DNA from: Prorocentrum cordatum | Taxonomy: Eukaryota; Sar; Dinophyceae; Prorocentrales; Prorocentraceae | Assembly (NCBI GenBank): GCA_963575745.1 | Contig: CAUYUJ010011503.1 | Span: 194,001 to 258,000 of the forward strand | Direction: 5' to 3' | DNA length: 64,000 nt | Shown: piece after piece, positions 11,301 through 20,884 of the stretch | How the letters are laid out: every line of letters starts with the position of its first letter | Position numbering within the stretch: the stretch's first letter is position 1 | The notes under the pieces: model-generated | What the model was told of the DNA's origin: nothing | Database searches by the model: none | Seen by the model: only the letters and a program-made list of their open reading frames with translations | Position numbers and translations under genes: made by a program

Positions 11301-11826
11301 GTCCTTGGGAGTGCCTGGTGAAGTCATTATTAGCAAAGCTGGTCTTCAACGTAGTCGAACGGGCTGGGAGCCCGCCTCGGAGGGTGACTCCGCGCCCTTC
11401 CTGGACCAGGTGTCGGCGAGTCTGTGTCACAATGGGTTTCGCGCTCCTGGTGCTCTGGAGTCTTCCTTGGAGAAAGTTTCAAGGTGTATCGAGACTGCTG
11501 CTATGGCCATCCAGTTTTCTACCAAGTCCTCGAGGTCCAGGGCCCTTCAGGCTAAACCTCGTGATCTACATCTGGCCGAGCTGCAGTCGAAAGAGGCGCT
11601 TCCAGGTTCTGCTAGGAGACGGCGCCGTCGTCGCGAGCGGCTTCTTCGCAAGAGGTGGAGAGCGCTCAAGGCCAGCCGTCAGCCAGACACGTTTGCCAAG
11701 ATCTCTACTCTGGAGTGCGCTGGGGCGCCTTCAAAAGATCATGCAACATGGGGGGGGGGGGGGGGGGGGGGGAGGTCTATCGGCACTGCGCGAACAAATG
11801 CACCGACCCGAACGAGACCGACTTAA
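10957..11826 (+). pseudogene. LINE 1 ORF from endonuclease C-half to linker before RT
   Basis: A 289-codon open frame containing the last two endonuclease motifs. It continues into an Arg-rich linker (RRRRRRERLLRKRW near residues 215-230) that connects to the reverse transcriptase. It runs through the poly-G at 11,750-11,772, after which the frame reads low-quality sequence. The RT continues in a different frame, so the poly-G coincides with a frame break. Confidence 0.7.
11750..11772 (+). repeat. G23 homopolymer inside the LINE ORF
   Basis: Twenty-three consecutive G between the endonuclease linker and the RT. It is exactly where the coding register changes. It is also a place where sequencing or assembly length error is likely. 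Confidence 0.9.
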
Positions 11827-12782
11827 TGCAGAACGTTCGTTATCATCAACTCGCCGCCGAAGCTCGTAGCATAAACATCGACGGTCGTCGCGCTCCGAAA
11901 CTCTCGATCGACATCGTCTTAAGGGCCCGTGCTAAACTGAACCCAGGCAAAGCTCCAGGTGGCAATTCGAAAACTGTCGGGAAGATGATCGCTATGTTGC
12001 CCATCTCGGTCTGCTATATCATAGGTCGCCTATTTTGTGAACGCTACTCGGGGTCGGTCGTCCAGAGCGTCGAGTCGTGGAGCACTATCGTTATGTTCTT
12101 CATTCAGAAGGTTCCGTCGCCCATTTCACTGGCTCATTCCCGTGGTGCCAGCCGGCTGGACATGCTCCAGAAATGGTGCACATCGTGCCTTGTGATATTA
12201 GCACGTTCTACACTTCCTCCTCGTTCATGGGCTCGTTCTTGCATCTTTGGCTATGAAGGGAAATTTTCCGCGGGTATGATGGCTAGTAGATTTCAATTAT
12301 TATGTGCTCGTTCGCGTGAGTGGCGCCTTCAGTGCCTGCTGTATGCCGCGAAGGGTGACGTGCAGGGGGCCTTCGACAAGATCACGTTCGACCTCATGAT
12401 CGATGCCATGCGACATCGACGCCTTCATCCACAGCTCATGGCGGCCATCCTGAGGGAGCAGCTCTTGAACGTGGTGGAGCCTGTCTTCCAGGGCATCAGG
12501 GTGCCTGGAGCTAGACCCTTCAACAAAAGTGGAAAGCAGGGCGGAGTGGAGACGCCGTTTCTGTGGAATCTTATTGTTGGTCTACTTTTATTTCGTGTTC
12601 TGGATGCCTGGGCCCAGGACGGCATTGGTATCACTATTTCAGATAATCTCTACAACCATCTGGTCAGGGTGGATGATTTCATACTGATCGCAAGTTCTTT
12701 GGATATGGTCCGTCGCCTCTTTGTCGATCTCACCTCCATCATGTTGAGTTGCGGTTTATCCTGGAAGCAGGAGTCTCTATAG
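11820..12782 (+). pseudogene. LINE 1 reverse transcriptase
   Basis: RNA-templated DNA polymerase of the element. Seen in frame: LNPGKAPGG (RT entry motif, about 11,937); GDVQGAFDKITF (motif A with catalytic Asp, codon 12,357); GKQGGVETPFLWNLIVG (motif B, about 12,529); and VRVDDFILIAS (motif C, 12,669-12,677). Motif C keeps both Asp, but the usual aromatic-Ala before them is replaced by Arg-Val. The frame ends at a TAG at 12,780-12,782, where the C-terminal domain continues in another frame, so the copy is not functional as read. Confidence 0.85.
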
Positions 12783-13468
12783 AGCTCTTCACTAACGATG
12801 CGGTCTTCCCCTTGTGCGACTCGCGCACATTCGACGTGGTGTCCACCTCCTGGGACTTCGCCGTGCGCTCGGAGGGCTTCGAGGTCTTGGGCGTTTGGCA
12901 GATCCCAGACGGCAACGCTACCGATGCAGTGGGCCACCGGTTGCAGACAGCCTCCCAGGCGGTCTGGAAGGACGCCAAATTCTATCTTGCCACCTCTGCA
13001 CCGCTGGGAGTCCGTTTCGATCAATGCGAGAAGAGGGTGGTGCCTGTCGTCTGTCATGGCAGTGGTGCCTGGGTCTGGAGTCGCGGCTTGGCTTTGAGAT
13101 TGGATCGATGGGAAGGCTATCGCCTACGGAGAATTGCTCGTCTCCGACGCCGCCCCCAAGATGATCCAGTGACCTATTTCAGACGTGCAGTTCGGTTTGC
13201 CAAAAGACAGTATGCTGCTGCGGGTTTTCCCCCGCTGGGTGTTCGTGTCCTTCGAGCCGCGTTCTCGCTGTTGTCCAGAACGGTGCCAAGACATATCAAT
13301 GCCTCATCGCCCCCTTCCTGTGCGCATGAGTTTCTTCGGGACGTTGTGCGCTGGAGAAGTGCGACTGAGTGGAGAACTATGCAGCAGATGCTCTCGCGGG
13401 GCGATGGTTCAGATGCACGGAAAAAGCGCAAGTGGAAACACGAGCCTCACTATACTCGTGCTCGCTAG
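12749..13468 (+). pseudogene. LINE 1 region between RT and RNase H (thumb/C-terminal domain)
   Basis: A 239-codon frame that follows the RT after a frame change near 12,770. It has a GVWQIPDG segment, then a basic, Trp-containing region (GSGAWVWSRGLALRLDRWEG, then RLRRIARLRRRPQDD) and FRRAVRFAKRQYAAAG. Position right after motif C-E makes it the RT thumb plus C-terminal domain. I know of no enzymatic assignment. It ends at a TAG at about 13,468. Confidence 0.6.
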
Positions 13469-13658
13469 TGGGATGAAGTCTTCTGGATTTTCTTGAGGGC
13501 CTGTGGGTTCCCTCCATCGGCGACCTCTCTTTCTTCTCGACCCCGAAGTCCTGGCTCTTTGTTGAGCACGCGTATGAGCGGATAGGCCTCGCCGCCCCAG
13601 ATCGAGTGAGTCGGAGATCAAGCCCCTCTCCCCCCCCCCCACGGGTCAGAACTCTCCG

Positions 13659-14135
13659 ATGGATGTGATCAATCGCCGCCAAGTCGATCTTCCTCCCGTG
13701 TCCTGGGATACCCCGCCTGAGCCGTCTCCCTCCTCCTCTCCCCTGGCGTGGAATAGTATTTCGTGTAGGCTTGAGATCTTAGGATATTCGAGGCTTATTG
13801 TTCAGTGGCTTAACGGCTGCTGGAGCAGGTACGATAGCTTCTATGTCCCATTCGTCGCCACGGCTCAAACTCGGCTTGCAATGCTGTGGTCCCGTGGCCT
13901 CGCGGCCCCCAGGGAAAAGATTGGTCACTGGTGTAGGCATGTCTTCAGGGAATTCAACAAACGAGCTGACGCTCTTGCTTCCGAAGCCCTGGAGAGTAGG
14001 CAGTATCATGCGTTTTTATTCGCCTCCCCCCATTCCTTTCCAGGAGACCAAATACGTGTCTGCCCAAGTCGATGGGGGCTCCAAGTCAGGCCTAGCCTCC
14101 AGTGGCTGGCACATAGGAGTCGCCCGCTTCTGTGA
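13659..14135 (+). pseudogene. LINE 1 RNase H-like segment A (C-terminal motifs)
   Basis: The frame contains SRLIVQWLNGCW (the strand with the usual DS..VV.WLNG pattern) and HVFREFNKRADALASEAL, the conserved H-x-x-R-E-x-N-x-x-A-D motif of RNase H. The N-terminal D-G-G motif that should precede them is not visible upstream, where the sequence is broken by stops and a C10 run. RNase H would degrade the RNA strand of the cDNA hybrid. Confidence 0.7.
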
Positions 14136-14217
14136 TCAGTCTGGCCAGCCTATCTTCCACAGCGTTGCCGAGGGCTCGATTTTCTGGGGTGATGGATTGT
14201 CCATGATGCTGTGATAA
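14040..14217 (+). pseudogene. LINE 1 RNase H-like segment B (N-terminal motif, truncated)
   Basis: In a different frame from segment A, downstream of its H-R-E-N-AD motif, the sequence reads VSAQVDGGSKSGLASSGWHI. This is the first strand of an RNase H fold with its catalytic Asp-Gly-Gly (Asp codon 14,071). It then stops at a TGA at 14,212-14,214. A motif that belongs at the start of the domain therefore lies after the motif that ends it. That suggests a second, 3'-truncated RNase H domain in tandem. Confidence 0.55.
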
Positions 14218-14284
14218 GCTTTGATTGCACATTCTTATATCTGTATGGACATTTACGGAGCAGTCCATACCGTGAGGTTCGCAG

Positions 14285-14732
14285 GGCAGGACAACATCGT
14301 CATCGGGCCACCAACGTCATCATCATCACGTCATCACCGTCCTCATCACCAACATCACCATCATCATCACCATCGGGACCCCATCATCGTCATCATTCGC
14401 ATCATCAACATCACCACCATCGGGACACCAGCATCATCACCATCATCATCAACATCATCATCATCAACCTCATCATTATCATCGGGACATCATTACCATC
14501 ATCTTCGTCATCATCAGCATCGTCCCATCATACCATCATTAACATCATCATGATCATACACACCATCGTCACCATCATCGGGACACCATCATCCTCATCA
14601 ACAACATCACCATCATCAACAACATCATCATCGGGACACCATCATCATCACCACCATGGCCATCATCAGCATAATCATCAACATCGTCATTATCATCATC
14701 ATCATCATCATTCTCATCATCATCAGCATCAC

Positions 14733-14775
<43 letters not shown>

Positions 14776-14780
14776 GGGAC
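14285..14780 (+). repeat. ATC trinucleotide array with CGGGACACC spacers (right part)
   Basis: Same compound repeat as 8546-9501, ending in a pure ATC run and CGGGACACC/GGCGGGACACC units up to about 14,820. It appears to be the other half of an array split by LINE 1. Confidence 0.95.
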
Positions 14781-14820
14781 ACCGACAAGACACTGGCGGG
14801 ACACCGGCGGGACACCGCGG

Positions 14821-15429
14821 GGCACGGGTTGCCGGAACGGAGACTTTTGGTCTGGCCGCGCCTCGGCCAGAGGCAGGACATTTCTCGCCCGCCCACGCAG
14901 CGGCGCCTCGCCCGCACGCACAGCACGCACGAACACGAAACCGAAACCGATTTCCCGGTGACCTCACCCCCTCACCTCCGACAGCGAGGGGATCGGGTTG
15001 GGAGGGGGCCAGGAGAATTGATAGGTAAGTGGTGGGGGCCGTCCCAGAGCTTTGAGATCCCCCAACTTGCCCTTTTCCAACCTCTCCTCCACAGTTTTTG
15101 TTTTTGGAGTGACTTGATCCTGCACCTCAGTGTAGTAGCTGCCTGTCCTACATATTCGGCCGTGCTCTCAATTCGCAAGCATACACAGTCAGCCGCGGCA
15201 TTAAGACTGGAGTATTTCATCAAAGATGCCCTTGCTTTGTTGTCTGTTCGGTACACTTCCGCAGCCAATGCTTGCACTTAGGGGCCTCCTATGTGTCTTC
15301 CAAGTGATTGCGGGGAGGGTGGCAGGGTTTGGCCCGGCGGGCGCCCATGGGCGCCTCGTGGGCGTCCCGCACGTGGTTGGTGGGCCGGGGTTTTGCTTTG
15401 TCGGCGCCTCGTAGGCGCCTCGGGCGCAC
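14821..15429. other. No recognisable gene
   Basis: GC-rich sequence that becomes mixed at 14,990-15,290. Short ORFs only, no domain. GGCGCC(T/C) motifs are frequent near 15,340-15,420. Confidence 0.4.
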
Positions 15430-15472
15430 GCTTCGCGTATCCCCACCAGCCCATCCAGAAACGATGCCCAGG
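15430..15472 (+). repeat. Dispersed motif CGCGTATCCCCACCAGCCC, copy 1
   Basis: Positions 15,438-15,472 match 63,867-63,901 over 35 bp with about three mismatches. The CGCGTATCCCCACCA core also occurs at 56,800 and 61,998. Read on the minus strand it encodes Gly-Trp-Trp-Gly-Tyr-Ala-Lys-Arg. It marks the start of a composite repeat cassette that continues to 16,050. Confidence 0.8.
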
Positions 15473-15549
15473 GGAGTTGAGGTGATCAAGGAAGTGGGGG
15501 AGCATGCAGAAGAACAAGTGGCGGGGGAAGCCGAGGGGGATGATGGAGG

Positions 15550-15612
15550 AGGAATCGTCGTCGTCGTCGTCGTCGGAGGAGGAGGAGGAAGAGGACGAGG
15601 AGGACAAAAAGG
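15550..15612 (+). repeat. TCG and GAG trinucleotide tracts
   Basis: A short (TCG)n run followed by GAGGAGGAGGAA units, placed between the dispersed motif and the CTTGGG region. Confidence 0.8.
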
Positions 15613-15639
15613 TGGAGAAGGAGGGAGAGTTAGGTACCT

Positions 15640-16050
15640 CGGGGATCCTCTTGAGGCCATGTATAGGGTCTCTTGGGAGACTCTTGAGGGCTCTTGGGGC
15701 CGTCTGGGCGCCTCTTGGGGCCCCCTCGGGGCGCTCTTGGGAACTCTTGGGAGCTTCATGGGCGCTCTTGGGGCCATCTTGGAGGACATCGATTAAAAAG
15801 AGCAGTTTCAATTACTCTTCCCCCTTGAGCGTACCGAACATAGCCTCCTAAACCCCTCCTGGAACGCTCTTGGGCGCTCTGGTCTGGGGAACCGTCTTGC
15901 CTTTCCTGGGATTATCTTGGGCCATCTTGGGACCAAGTTGAGGCATCGGATGGCTGTAGGAAACGAAAAGGCAGAAAAGCACAAATCATTGATTTCCCCC
16001 AGGTTGTTGAAGGATTTTGGCTTCTTGAGGGTCTCCTCGGGGGTTTCGGG
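15640..16050 (+). repeat. Degenerate CTCTTGGGG decamer region 1
   Basis: About 30 loosely repeated CTCTTGGGGCC / ATCTTGGGC units spaced 9-12 bp, degenerating toward the right. The same repeat type is found at 51,490, 58,010, 61,715 and 63,910. Confidence 0.75.
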
Positions 16051-16063
16051 CGCCTCGTGGAGC

Positions 16064-16273
16064 CGTCTTATCGGGCTGGACGAAAGGGGGGGATTGGGAA
16101 AGGGGGGGTTACGAAATTTGCTGCATGCAGCTAGTTTCGGCCTCACCGAGAGGCCCATTCCTCGATACATCGTCGCCTCCGGCGCCAGGAGGCGCTGGGA
16201 AAATCAGCTACGTGAGCTGATTCTCAAACCCCCCCTTTGCTATCCCCCCCTTTCGCCCGACCCGATCTTAGAC
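16064..16273. mobile_element. MITE-like inverted-repeat element, 210 bp
   Basis: The two ends are inverted repeats of about 45-55 bp with few mismatches. The left end reads GTCTTATCGGGCTGGACGAA then G-runs; the reverse complement of the right end reads GTCTAAGATCGGGTCGGGCG then AAA and G-runs. Each arm holds two G7 runs. The centre contains three perfect hairpins: GGCCTC-ACCGA-GAGGCC, CGCCTC-n9-GAGGCG and AATCAGCT-ACGTG-AGCTGATT. No ORF. No certain target-site duplication. Confidence 0.65.
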
Positions 16274-17124
16274 TCTAAAGCGAGCTGAGGGACATAAAGA
16301 ACGGAAGCGAACGTGTGCCCGCGGCCGCGTCGGCTCAAGCGGCCGGCCGCCCAGATATGATTGTGCCTCATTGTGAGGCATACGATTCGCCATCGAGACC
16401 AACATGACCTTCCTACTGGTTAAGACGGTACGCCCTCGACTACTGGGACTATCGCTACTACGGTACAGCAGAGCTGGGGTTGGGCTTCGCCTGAGGCGAA
16501 GTTGCTGGTGTGGCCTCCCAACCCCTTTCGAACTTGGTCGCGGAGGTGGCCTATGGTGGTCAGCTCTAGCTTCATTCCTCACCATCCACGGCGCTATCTG
16601 GTGGACTACAGACATGGTGGAACATCAGGGTGCAGTGGGCTTGCGCGGATGAATGTATATAACTACGCCGTAGAGCAAGGACACTTGCAGTGACACCTCT
16701 GCTTACGCGGAGGCCTCTTACTTCCGTCTTTCATCCCTGCGCTACTTCACTCCTGAAGTCCACCCGCTTACTCCATTCGGAAACTTCTTCGAAGACATAA
16801 TGCATGGAAACATGCGGTACGACACGGCGCTGCCTCCACCCCCGCGCAGATGTACGACCACACATCGGAAGCCCCAACCGACCACATCCGACTACGACCT
16901 GCGAGGTCGTTGGGTTGGTGTTGCTATCTTTGGGCTCGCATGGGTCGCTATCGGGTGTGCGGCAAGACACATGCGTGGTGGAGACGACCCAAGAACGACC
17001 GGCCTTCATTGGGACCCAGCCGGTCAGGTACCTCTCCGTGAATTCGCCCGCGAGGTACATGCCTGGATCAACGTGACCTCAGGCAACATGACGCCCCCCA
17101 GCAAGCTGCGGCCCTGCAGCGAGG
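16274..17124 (+). other. Region 5' of the copia Gag, frames broken
   Basis: No single frame is open. Fragments such as YALDYWDYRYYG (about 16,430) and a Pro/His/Arg-rich ORF at 16,804-17,076 may be remnants of the 5' end or leader of the copia element. No terminal repeat, primer-binding site or recognisable domain is identified. Confidence 0.3.
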
Positions 17125-17157
17125 TTGGGGAGGTCTGGCACGGACCATAGCCCTGAG

Positions 17158-17538
17158 AGCCCCCAAGCAGTTATCAATTTTGGCGTTAACATAGGTGGCC
17201 GCCATACCGACGGCGCCACCTACATCATGTTCCTCTTAAACACGAAGTTCGAGAATTTAGAAGAGGAGCGCCAAGTCAACTCTGGTACAGCTCCCATTGA
17301 CTTCCGAGTCCATGCGGGAGAACGAATCGACCGTGCGTCGGCGCGCTTCGAGATAGCCCGCTATGAAACTGAATCGGCAGGCTTGAACATCCCCACCTTC
17401 CGAATCTTAGCAGTCATTTCGTTCAGAGCTCTTGGAGTGGGGACATCGCGTGCACAGCAACTCCTGCAGCCTCTAAACCGCCGCACGCCGAGAGACCAGC
17501 AACAATTTGACGCTGCACTTGAACGCATGAGGTCATAG
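17158..17538 (+). pseudogene. Copia Gag core
   Basis: An open stretch whose central part reads LNTKFENLEEERQ, then DRASARFEIARYE and GVGTSRAQQLLQPLNRRTPRDQQQFDAALERMR before a TAG at 17,536-17,538. The Gag or capsid role is inferred from place (first domain of the polyprotein), helical composition, and the basic Gly-Lys-rich segment that follows. Continuation in the next frame (VENTQGNMG, about 17,548) joins it to the ORF at 17,569, so the stop looks like a recent lesion. Confidence 0.6.
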
Positions 17539-17568
17539 GCACGCATTGTTGAGAATACCCAGGGCAAT

Positions 17569-17925
17569 ATGGGTGATAGTTTCAGTCGCGGTCGCCGAAC
17601 CGAGACCTTCCACGCTGAGGCAAACGCAGGGCAACCTGCTAATGACGTCTGGAATGACGATCCACAACCAACTGAGACCACTACGCTACTGGCTCAGAAC
17701 GGTGGATCGGCCTCGGGGTCGCAGGATTCTTGGGCCAGGTTTCGGGGGCAGCCCGACGCAGCCTCCCCTGTGCAAGCCGTGGCCCTGATGGGCTCAGCGG
17801 GGCAACCTGCCGAGTCCGATTTCGACTCCGGCATTGGCGCCGATGCGTCTTCGGACGACGGGGCCACAGCCTTTGACTACTCCGATATGCCCGCGTACCT
17901 CGCGGAAGAGCAACAGGCGCAATAG
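17569..17925 (+). pseudogene. Copia Gag acidic linker with two AGQPA hairpins
   Basis: 118 codons, Asp/Ser/Ala/Gln-rich, with no fold recognised. It contains two hairpin repeats (17,626 and 17,797), each translated as Ala-Gly-Gln-Pro-Ala. The C-terminus reads ATAFDYSDMPAYLAEEQQAQ and then a TAG. Coding apparently resumes in another frame after a T8 run near 17,926. Confidence 0.55.
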
Positions 17926-17929
17926 TTTT

Positions 17930-18370
17930 TTTTTACGGTGCCAAAGACATGGGCGCAGATGGATGCGATGCATGAAGAAGCCCGTCCGCAAAGCACGGCG
18001 CATCGCACGACGAGCACTCAGGGGAAAAGGCAAGGGCCGAGGTAAGGGCAAAGGTAAGCGTCGGCGATTACATGGCAGAGGCGCATTAGCATTCCTGGCA
18101 TCCCTTACCGGACCACAGCATGAAGACATATCTTTGGCGCAGGCAGGGATCGCAGGCATGCATCAGGACAAAATAAAAGACGCCGGCGAAACCCGAAGGA
18201 TGCCAATGGCAAGTCTATGGGGTGCGACATATGCCATGGCACGCAGCGCTGTCGCCGCGAATGCCATCGAGGCGGTGGGGGAGGCAGGGGTCCGTCGATG
18301 CATCTGGCCCAAACCGACTCCGACATGCAGTATATTGGCTGGGGTCTCTTTTACTTGCCCCTGCCGATAG
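17930..18370 (+). pseudogene. Copia Gag basic segment and damaged zinc knuckle
   Basis: In the second frame the sequence reads RWMRCMKKPVRKARRIARRA, then GKGKGRGKGKGKRRR (about 18,020-18,065), then ALAFLASLT. This is a strongly basic nucleic-acid-binding tail. In the neighbouring frame MGCDICHGTQRCRREC (about 18,217-18,264) resembles a CCHC knuckle in which the His position is lost. Role inferred: RNA packaging by Gag. The lesion and the frame change indicate decay. Confidence 0.55.
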
Positions 18371-18415
18371 CTCAACTGCAGTCGTTCACTTCATGGCTGC
18401 CAGATATCTGAGTGC

Positions 18416-19037
18416 CAGTATGTCCCTCGAGAATTGCGCCGACGAGCTACTCGAGGAGGTATTCACTGGCCACAGCGATATCGATCTGGCAGACTGGCTG
18501 GGCACGCCCATCGCGGGGCAACCTGCAGATGTTGAGTTCGTCGAGAACTTCCGCGCGCCCTCCGAAGGGGATGCTGATATGGCGGGGGTGCCCGCTGATT
18601 CAGAAGCCATTATTCCTGCAACAGAAGAGGAAGTGCAGCTGATGCTTTATCCTCGGGTCATGGGAAATCCGGCAAACGTGGAATTGAGCGATGATGCCCC
18701 TTTGCGGGGGAACCCGCGAGGCGTTCGCGATCTGCCCGAGCGCAATCAATATGTGCTTGGCCATCATGATGGATTTCACTGCACATTCGTCGCGTCGGGC
18801 CGCTCTATGAGCCGCCAGGGGCGATCGGCAAGCCGCCAGGTCTGGAGGAGAAGGTATAGCGCCGATAATGATGACGAAGAATGGGGGGGCGACGCTCGTC
18901 TGGCACGCCGCGGTCGGTTTCTCAGTCGCTCACCCAATCGTGCGCGCGCGCCCCAGTGGCGCTTGCTCCAGCGGCCTTCAGCGGCCTCGCCCTCCCGATG
19001 CGAGTGCTCCAAGGGCCCCTCCATGGCAGACCAGTAG
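18416..19037 (+). pseudogene. Copia polyprotein linker with AGQPA/AGVPA hairpins
   Basis: A continuation of a 271-codon frame (18,222-19,037). The useful part begins near YLSASMSLENCADELLEEVF, is acidic, and carries hairpins at 18,513 (AGQPA), 18,582 (AGVPA) and 18,704. The last is read in another register, as Leu-Arg-Gly-Asn-Pro-Arg. The C-terminal part is Arg/Ser-rich (SMSRQGRSASRQVWRRRY). No enzymatic motif is seen. Confidence 0.45.
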
Positions 19038-19059
19038 GCCCGACGCTCCCCCGAGGAGG

Positions 19060-19618
19060 GGCCGCCTGCCGGGACGCCCGCCTCAAGAACATCAACCGCA
19101 AGCAGAATGCCCAGTGGGCGGAATGCAGCGCCTTGTTGGCTGCGCGGAAGCTGGATTGGCTTGTCAGTGCATGCCCCCCAGAGACGATGCGATATTGGTT
19201 GAGCCAGGGTTGGACTGGGCACCAGATCCGCCACTTGCATTCTCTTCGCAATGTTGAACGGCATGAAGATGGCAATATCATGCGTCCAATAAGGGCAGGA
19301 CCTGTCAAAACACAAAATGTCAAGCGCGACCTCGAGAGAGCTATCATCGAGGAACGGAAGTTTTACAGAGGCGTTTGTTGCACGTGCCCCGAATGTGCCG
19401 ATCGCAGGCCTGGCTGCCCCATGAGACGCCCGTCAAGAAGCCCAAACTTTAAAAAGACAGCGCGGGTCTGGTCTCGTGGTGGCGGTCGGGGTCGCTGCGC
19501 CGATATGCGACGCCATGTGAAGAGCAGCTGGCGGAAAACAACTTCGAGCAAGCTGCAGCCATTGAAATGTCCCAATCTATTCAGATATGGAAGAACTTTT
19601 CACCTCTTCATTATCTGA
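19060..19618 (+). pseudogene. Copia polyprotein module with a Cys cluster
   Basis: Part of the 18,881-19,618 frame. It reads NRKQNAQWAECSALLAARKL, then ETMRYWLSQGWTGHQIRHLH, and ends with GVCCTCPECADRRPGCPMRR, a possible metal-binding cluster. No family recognised. The first part of that ORF (before about 19,060) overlaps the previous linker and is probably a shadow. Confidence 0.4.
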
Positions 19619-20430
19619 AGCAGTCTAATCGTGATTGGCACGCGGGGGAACCTGCTTCACCCAAATCAGAAGGAGACGACCAACAAGAAGCTCATGAAGA
19701 CGAAGTTGACGCGATGGCCGAAGGAGTAGACCCCGCGGAAGCAGCTCCTGCAGGGCGCGCCTCGGATTATTCCGACGCGCGCCCCCTTCTCGCGGGCGCC
19801 CCTATCGATCCTAGGTCTATCGTCGCTGAAGAAATGGATCTCTCTCCAGAAAGAAAGGTCGCTCACCGCATTGGGGCTGGGGGATGGACAAAGGCTACTG
19901 TTGACAAAAGGATCGGCGCTACCAGATTTAACCTGTCCAAGAGAGGCGAGGCCACCCTCGGGGATACGGCGCTTAGAAAGCCTGGCGGCGCGGGCCCGAA
20001 CCCTGACAGGAATCCCGTGCGATAGGGGCCATGGGCACCGGCAGGGGCAACGGCTAAGGCAGCTCCCAAGCCGAAGCCAGATCAGCCTATTGATGTTTCT
20101 CCATCCTCGGATTCGTCGAGTCCATCCAAGTCGCTTGGCCCTGATCAGCTTAAACCACCGCCCAAACAGAAAAAGGGAAAGAGCCCAGATGATCCTAACC
20201 CTGGAGACAGCAAGCGGCAACGACCTGCGGGGCAACCTGCTGATCGACGTCGGCCCGGAGGACCAGCAGTGGCTGCCTCAGCTTGTCGAGGCACCAGCAC
20301 CCCTACTTCGAAGGGCCCTGTGCCACGTCGCGGCCCTACGCCGGGTCGGACGCGCAGGACTGGCTGGATGCCGACGCTGGAGGGATCATCAGGAGACGCT
20401 TCTTCAACGCGGCGCGGTACCGACAAGGAA
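19567..20430 (+). pseudogene. Copia Ala/Pro-rich linker interrupted by a TAG
   Basis: One register runs from 19,567 to a TAG at 20,023-20,025 and on, still open, to a TAA near 20,430. It includes AGEPA (19,642) and AGQPA (20,227). The middle is charged (DLSPERKVAHRIGAGGWTKA) and the second half Pro/Ser/Lys-rich (PPPKQKKGKSPDDPNPGDSK). The hairpin on the far side of the TAG is in the same register, which argues that the TAG is a point mutation in a formerly continuous frame. Confidence 0.5.
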
Positions 20431-20469
20431 TAATTGGAAACCGCGCCGCATGCATCAGGAGCAGCTCCC

Positions 20470-20884
20470 AAAGATAAGACAGTCGAATACTGCCACAACG
20501 GCAGGCGCTGCCTCGTCATCGGCAGGCGCTCGTGCACCCGCAGCGTCGGCGACAGCTCAGAGTGCAGCGGGGCATCCTGCTCAGAGTTCTGCAGGGCAAC
20601 CTGCTTTTACTTTGGACATGCCCGTTGGGTGCCAACAGTATTGGGACAGTTTGCGCACTTCCAATCGTATGAAGATCAACCCAGCATACCATCCTCAATT
20701 TGCTGACGGGTCTGATCGATACCGATACTTTGCGGTGCAAAGCGACATGGGGCATGCCGCCGCCCTTGCCGACAGGGGCGCTTACGTAATATTTTGCGTA
20801 GACGCCCGACGCCCGCGTGCGACCCGGAGAAGGGCGATTTGGTTGGGATCCTTAACACAGAGAGTATTAAAAGGCCAAGGTTGA
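20470..20884 (+). pseudogene. Copia linker before the Tpt1-like domain
   Basis: The later part of the 19,871-20,884 frame: an Ala/Ser-rich stretch with AGHPA (20,567) and AGQPA (20,591) only 24 bp apart. A more globular segment follows: FTLDMPVGCQQYWDSL, then FADGSDRYRYFAVQSDMG. It ends just before the Arg-His motif of the Tpt1-like domain, which is in a different frame. Confidence 0.45.

Larger units (their letters stand above)
9531..14217 (+). mobile_element. LINE-type non-LTR retrotransposon 1, decayed
   Basis: A 4.7-kb plus-strand element carrying, in order, an N-terminal ORF, an apurinic-type endonuclease, a reverse transcriptase, a basic C-terminal domain and two RNase H-like segments. 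Frames change at least four times and stops interrupt it, so it is a pseudogene copy. It lies inside one compound ATC/CGGGACACC array present on both sides (8546-9501 and 14,285-14,780). No poly(A) tail or clear target-site duplication could be found by eye. Codons end mostly in G/C. Confidence 0.85.

Noticed and set aside
14586-14779. Asp-rich and Met-rich minus-strand ORFs
   Set aside because: Reverse translation of the ATC array.
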